Assembly: GCF_019457515.1 (NCBI RefSeq)
Contig: NZ_CP080421.1
Coordinates: 806,001-870,000 of the forward strand
From: Shewanella mesophila
GTDB taxonomy: Bacteria; Pseudomonadota; Gammaproteobacteria; Enterobacterales; Shewanellaceae
Length of the DNA: 64,000 nt
Direction of reading: 5' to 3'
The notes below the pieces were generated by a model, which was given only the letters and a program-made list of their open reading frames with translations, was not told where the DNA came from and did not search any database. The position numbers were made by a program, and so were the translations under genes. Of the stretch, positions 60,468 through 64,000 are shown in pieces. Numbering within the stretch: the first letter of the stretch is position 1; every line of letters begins with the position of its first letter.

Positions 60468-61943
60468 CTAAGGAGTAAAGAATTGCGTTTTTTGAGAGAC
60501 GGTATCTAAAGGTTCGTTAAGATTCATTACCGTGAAACTGAACGACTGTCTGAGCAGCTTTTCACCATGATTGGCATTGCGTTGTTGATAGACGGTAACC
60601 GGATAGCTTAGTTGTTCACCAGCCTTGATGCTTACCTCAACATCAACTTCTTTATTGATATAGTGTCCAAGACGGTCTTCGATATAGATAAGATACTGTT
60701 GATCTTGCTGTGTCTTGTTGCGGATCTTCAAGGTATAACTGTTTTCGATTTTGTTGTCATCAACTTCACGATAAAGGCTCTGCCTGTCTCTAATCACGTT
60801 TAACTGAATGTCATCTTTGTTATAAACATCGACGGCAAAAACGCTAAGCATGATCAATACCGCGGTGCCGTAGCCAATGAATTTCCACGAGTTTAATCGC
60901 TCTGCTGGTTTGCCCTTCAACTCATTTTCACTGGTATAGCTAATGAGATTTCTTGGGTAACCGAATTTGTCCATGGTCTGGTTACAGGCATCGACACAGG
61001 CACCGCAGTTGATGCATTCGTACTGTAAGCCATTACGAATATCTATGCCTGTAGGGCAGACATCGACGCAAAGGTTACAATCGACGCAATCACCGAGTTC
61101 GGTTGCTTGTTTACGTTTTCTAGGGCCACGAGATTCACCACGATTGGTATCATAGGTGACAGTAAGGGTGTTGCTGTCGAACATCGCCGATTGAAAACGA
61201 GAGTAAGGGCAGCAATGCAAACACATTAGCTCGCGCATAAAGCCCGCATTAAGATAGGTACATAATGCGAAAAACCAAACCCAAGTCGTTATCCAAAAGC
61301 TGGCATTAAAGCTTAAAATGTCCCGATAAAGCGATGTTGCGGGCACAAAATAAGCGATGAACCCACATCCCGTCATTAGCGCCATAACGCCCCATAACAG
61401 ATGTTTGCTGGTGCGCTTAGTCAGTTTATTTAACGTCCAAGGGGCTTTATCTAAGGCGTAACGTTTGTTGCTATTGCCTTCGATCTGTTTTTCTATCCAG
61501 ACAAACATAAAGCTCCAACTCGTTTGTGGGCACAGATAACCACACCATACTCTTCCCCAAAAGACGGTAATAAAAAAGAGTAGAAAAGCGGCGATAATGA
61601 ACACCCATGCCATCAAGGTGAAATCTTGTGGCCAAAGCGTGGTGCCGAAAAATGAAAATTGCTGGTTTTCAACATCAAACAAAATTGCTTGCTTTCCTTG
61701 ATATTGAATCAATGGCACCAAGAAAAAACAGATAATTAATAGCGTGTTAATCCCAGTTCTTAATCGCTGGAAATGGCCTTTCTGCTCCTTAATGTGGATC
61801 TTGCCTTTCTCGCTTGGAATAAAGGTTATCGGAATTGAGTCAGACGATTTTTTCTGAGCTTGGGCGTCGCTATTCACGCTAGAGGGCGAGGGTAGCTTGG
61901 ATGTCGGGCCGATCTTAGGCCTTGGGGTAACACTATCTGTCAT
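60468..61943 (-). CDS. ccoG: Cytochrome c oxidase accessory protein CcoG (RdxA/FixG)
   Basis: A 491-residue membrane protein with about five helices. Cysteine pairs in WCGYLCPQTSW and LMCLHCCPYSRFQ are followed by two 4Fe-4S clusters, CVDCNLCVDVCPTG and CINCGACVDACNQTMD (around 260-310). A C-terminal periplasmic immunoglobulin-like domain closes it. CcoG is a cupric reductase needed for copper delivery to cbb3 oxidase. The usual partner genes (ccoNOP, ccoS) are not in the window. A candidate sigma-54 promoter and two palindromes lie upstream; CCTCC on the coding strand sits just before the ATG, so the ribosome site is weak. Confidence 0.93.
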   Translation of the reverse strand: MTDSVTPRPKIGPTSKLPSPSSVNSDAQAQKKSSDSIPITFIPSEKGKIHIKEQKGHFQRLRTGINTLLIICFFLVPLIQYQGKQAILFDVENQQFSFFGTTLWPQDFTLMAWVFIIAAFLLFFITVFWGRVWCGYLCPQTSWSFMFVWIEKQIEGNSNKRYALDKAPWTLNKLTKRTSKHLLWGVMALMTGCGFIAYFVPATSLYRDILSFNASFWITTWVWFFALCTYLNAGFMRELMCLHCCPYSRFQSAMFDSNTLTVTYDTNRGESRGPRKRKQATELGDCVDCNLCVDVCPTGIDIRNGLQYECINCGACVDACNQTMDKFGYPRNLISYTSENELKGKPAERLNSWKFIGYGTAVLIMLSVFAVDVYNKDDIQLNVIRDRQSLYREVDDNKIENSYTLKIRNKTQQDQQYLIYIEDRLGHYINKEVDVEVSIKAGEQLSYPVTVYQQRNANHGEKLLRQSFSFTVMNLNEPLDTVSQKTQFFTP

Positions 61944-61987
61944 AGGAGGTTCCGAACTTAGAAATACAGAGTTAAGTTCGCCTATAG

Positions 61988-62004
61988 TGCAATTTTAAAA
62001 CCAA
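61988..62004 (-). promoter_or_regulatory. Candidate sigma-54 (-24/-12) promoter of ccoG
   Basis: On the minus strand TTGGTTTTAAAATTGCA has GG and GC elements with the exact ten-base spacing of sigma-54 promoters, and TTGCA matches the -12 box. The -24 box lacks CACG. Transcription would start about 34 bases before the ccoG ATG. Confidence 0.5.
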
Positions 62005-62066
62005 GTTTAATCATGGTTATCTCATTGATTACATTGTTGTTTTATTTGTCGCTATAGATTTTGAAC

Positions 62067-62096
62067 GCGATATATCGCCATTTTGCGAAATATCGC
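62067..62096. promoter_or_regulatory. Two GCGA-N4-TCGC palindromes, candidate enhancer for ccoG
   Basis: GCGATATATCGC (62067-62078) and GCGAAATATCGC (62085-62096) share arms GCGA/TCGC with 18 bp between centres. They are about 70-90 bp upstream of the -24 element, the usual distance for binding sites of sigma-54 activators, and lie right after the gene for such an activator. Confidence 0.6.
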
Positions 62097-62143
62097 GAAA
62101 ATGTAGGTGTTTGAAATGCGTTTATTATCCGACTTCAGAACCG

Positions 62144-63583
62144 TTAGCTTGGGCGTTTAATATTAAGTTTCTTCATCCGCGATCTTAACGTACTGGCTGG
62201 TAACCCTAGTACACTAGCAGCCCCGTTGGGCCCAGATATCCGCCAATTAAGTTGTTGCAAGGTATGGCGAATATGGGCAGCCTCTGCCTGTTGTAGTGTT
62301 TTACCATGGACAATGTTCTCGGTAGAGTTCTCTCCGTGCAGTACGGGGATCTGTAATATCTGTCCTTGGGTCAATATACTTTGGCGTTCGATAATATTTT
62401 GCAGTTCTCTCACATTTCCGGGCCAACGATAAGCCATAAGGTTCGATAGGCCACTTTTACAGACACCTTTGATTTTTTTACCTAACTTTTTATTTAGTCC
62501 CGTAACGATATGACTTACTAAAGTGGGGATATCGCTGAGTCGTTCTCGCAGCGCAGGAACATGCAGTGGGAAAACATTGAGTCGATAATAGAGATCCATC
62601 CGGAATAAGCCTTGCTCAACGCGTTTCTGTAGGTCGTGGTGGGTCGCGGTAACGAGTCGAATATCGACTTTTATAGGAGTACTACTGCCGACGCGTTCAA
62701 ACTCCTGTTCCTGTATTACTCGCAGCAGTTTAGATTGTGCTTCAAGGGAAAGCTCTGCGATCTCGTCGAGGAATAGCGTACCTTGGTGGGCGAGTTCAAA
62801 TCGACCCTTTCGGCGGCTGGTGGCACCAGTGAAAGCCCCTTTCTCATGACCAAATAGTTCGCTCTCAAGCAGCGCTGGAGAGAAAGCTGCACAGTTAACG
62901 CTGACTAGTGGCTTATTGCTGCGGTCACTTAGCCGATGAATATTACGGGCGACCAACTCTTTACCTGTACCGTTTTCACCACTGATCAATACAGTGCTAT
63001 TGGTGTTCGCTACCAACTTTATCTGCTGTATAAGCTTTTGGATCGGTGGGCTTTCGCCCGCAATATTCACGTCTCCCGTATGGCTGGCTAATTCAGTCAA
63101 TAGATAGTCATTTTCGTTGGCCAGTTTTTCCGACAGGGCTTGTACTTGCTCTAACGCTTGGCGTAGTGAGTCTTCGGTTTGTTTTTGAATACTAATGTCA
63201 CGAAATATCGCGACCACACCGATAAGCTCCTGATTTTTATATACGGGTGTCGAAGTGTAATGTACTGGGAAACTGCTGCCATCTTTGCGCCAAAACAGCT
63301 CGTGGCTTATCTCTCTGGCGATCCCATCGTGCAGAGTGTTGTAGATCGGGCACTCTTCTTGAGGATAGTGACTGCCATCGGCATGGCTGTGGTGGTGACA
63401 GTTATGAATATTGGTGCCGAGTAATTCTTGCGCCGTCCAGCCTGTCATGCGCTCTGCCGCTGGGTTGATAAACACGGCATTACCATTTAAATCAAAACCA
63501 TAAATTCCTTCACCCACCGCATTGAGGAGCAGTTTATTCTCTGGGAGAAAGTCCATCTGAGGATCGATTTTCGATGAAGCCAT
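62144..63583 (-). CDS. PAS-containing sigma-54-dependent transcriptional activator
   Basis: A 479-residue regulator. A PAS domain spans 15-130 with a Cys/His-rich loop (NCHHHSHADGSHYPQEECPIY, 61-81) that could bind metal or heme-type ligands. The AAA+ domain has Walker A GENGTGKE (203-210), intact GAFTGA (249-254) and Walker B TLFLDE (269-274). A Fis-type helix-turn-helix ends it (GPNGAASVLGLPASTLRSRMKKL). There is no receiver domain, so the PAS is the sensor. It most likely acts on ccoG just downstream. Confidence 0.92.
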   Translation of the reverse strand: MASSKIDPQMDFLPENKLLLNAVGEGIYGFDLNGNAVFINPAAERMTGWTAQELLGTNIHNCHHHSHADGSHYPQEECPIYNTLHDGIAREISHELFWRKDGSSFPVHYTSTPVYKNQELIGVVAIFRDISIQKQTEDSLRQALEQVQALSEKLANENDYLLTELASHTGDVNIAGESPPIQKLIQQIKLVANTNSTVLISGENGTGKELVARNIHRLSDRSNKPLVSVNCAAFSPALLESELFGHEKGAFTGATSRRKGRFELAHQGTLFLDEIAELSLEAQSKLLRVIQEQEFERVGSSTPIKVDIRLVTATHHDLQKRVEQGLFRMDLYYRLNVFPLHVPALRERLSDIPTLVSHIVTGLNKKLGKKIKGVCKSGLSNLMAYRWPGNVRELQNIIERQSILTQGQILQIPVLHGENSTENIVHGKTLQQAEAAHIRHTLQQLNWRISGPNGAASVLGLPASTLRSRMKKLNIKRPS

Positions 63584-63674
63584 GGCCGTTATCTCTTTAC
63601 GTTGTAATAAAATACTAGCGTTAGTTTATAATAAGTCACGAGATACCGCGAATTATCAGTAAAAGCATGAGATG

Positions 63675-64000
63675 TTAGTTGCTATCGAGTAGGGAGATAA
63701 CTTGGTGGTAATCAAGCATCCGAGGAAGCACGATGCCATTTGGGTTGCTCGGTGAGTAAATCACATTAAAAGGCACACCAAAGGCATTGTAGTTAGCTAA
63801 AAAGGCTTCAATTTTTGCATTACTGTGAGTTAAGTCGCCGAGCATCAGCACCATGTGGTCACGCTTGAGAAGGTTAACCACGGCTTCTCGATGAAGCACG
63901 CCATCCTTGTTGCCTTTACAGATATTGCACCAATCGGCACTCACATCGACAAATACAGTCTTACCTTGAGAAACTAAGGTGGCGATTTGCTCTTGAGCTA
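63675..64000 (-). CDS. Protein-disulfide reductase, DsbD-like C-terminal thioredoxin domain (partial)
   Basis: The frame enters from the right edge and ends at 63675, giving about 108 residues. VFVDVSADWCNICKGN contains the CxxC redox site in the thioredoxin-like gamma domain of DsbD/ScsB proteins, and GVPFNVIYSPSNPNGIVLP carries the conserved cis-proline. It would pass electrons from the membrane domain to periplasmic partners. The upstream membrane domain is outside the window. It lies 91 bases before the regulator start and points the same way. Confidence 0.85.
   Translation of the reverse strand, partial: AQEQIATLVSQGKTVFVDVSADWCNICKGNKDGVLHREAVVNLLKRDHMVLMLGDLTHSNAKIEAFLANYNAFGVPFNVIYSPSNPNGIVLPRMLDYHQVISLLDSN

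Noticed and set aside
63180..63215. CGAAATATCGCG inside the PAS coding region as a further activator site
   Set aside because: It resembles the ccoG palindromes but lies inside the regulator's own gene, away from any promoter; it is probably chance.
1..64000. CRISPR arrays, tRNA or rRNA genes
   Set aside because: No regular spacer-repeat pattern, cloverleaf or rRNA-like sequence was noticed in reading; a tRNAscan or CRISPR search was not possible.

Overview
The window looks like chromosome from a Shewanella-type marine gammaproteobacterium. The best markers are a periplasmic tetraheme flavocytochrome c fumarate reductase (32.1-33.9 kb), a HemG-type protoporphyrinogen oxidase, a CcoG cytochrome oxidase assembly factor, many two-component and sigma-54-type regulators, Fur-boxed iron genes and a near-perfect CRP site. 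Identification is from sequence recognition only; no database was searched.

Layout. 0-7.1 kb: a leftward MFS transporter faces a Fur-boxed operon (outer-membrane barrel, imelysin-like lipoprotein, di-heme oxidoreductase), then hemG and a small b-type cytochrome. 7.1-12.4 kb is an accessory region. It holds a HEPN-like gene and a delta-class carbonic anhydrase, each framed like a mobile integron cassette, with two tandem mosaic copies of a REP-associated transposase between them. Palindromic and roughly 290-bp direct repeats flank this, and no integrase is visible. 12.4-16.9 kb: histidine kinase plus HD-GYP regulator, a BtuF-like cobalamin-binding protein and a MAPEG protein. 17.1-22.7 kb: a tight three-gene SMC/kleisin/winged-helix operon (MksBEF/MukBEF/Wadjet-like) with no nuclease partner. 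23.2-28.3 kb: a dicarboxylate/amino-acid symporter, then a lipoprotein overlapping an S9 peptidase that carries a Sel1-like tail. 28.4-33.9 kb: a solute-binding-domain histidine kinase and an NtrC-like regulator with a degenerate ATPase, divergent from the fumarate reductase.

34-43 kb: a dipeptidase-like protein lacking metal ligands, a DJ-1/PfpI protein and LysR regulator, coniferyl-type aldehyde dehydrogenase with TetR, a CRP-linked STAS/universal stress cluster, and a TetR/Old Yellow Enzyme pair with three operators. 43-48.5 kb: PepSY protein, Fur-boxed TonB siderophore receptor, M43 metalloprotease and a small membrane protein. 48.5-64 kb: TauE exporter, DUF924, paired PH-domain membrane proteins, a winged-helix protein, an FAD amine oxidase, DUF2956, an ABC exporter, a DUF4382 lipoprotein, a lipocalin, an acyl-CoA ligase, ccoG behind a candidate sigma-54 promoter with an adjacent PAS/sigma-54 activator, and the C-terminus of a DsbD-like thiol reductase.

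The most distinctive signals are the two cassette-like units whose ends complement their own attC-like arm, the SMC operon without a nuclease, the regulator lacking GAFTGA beside fumarate reductase with paired palindromes, and the ccoG enhancer/promoter architecture.
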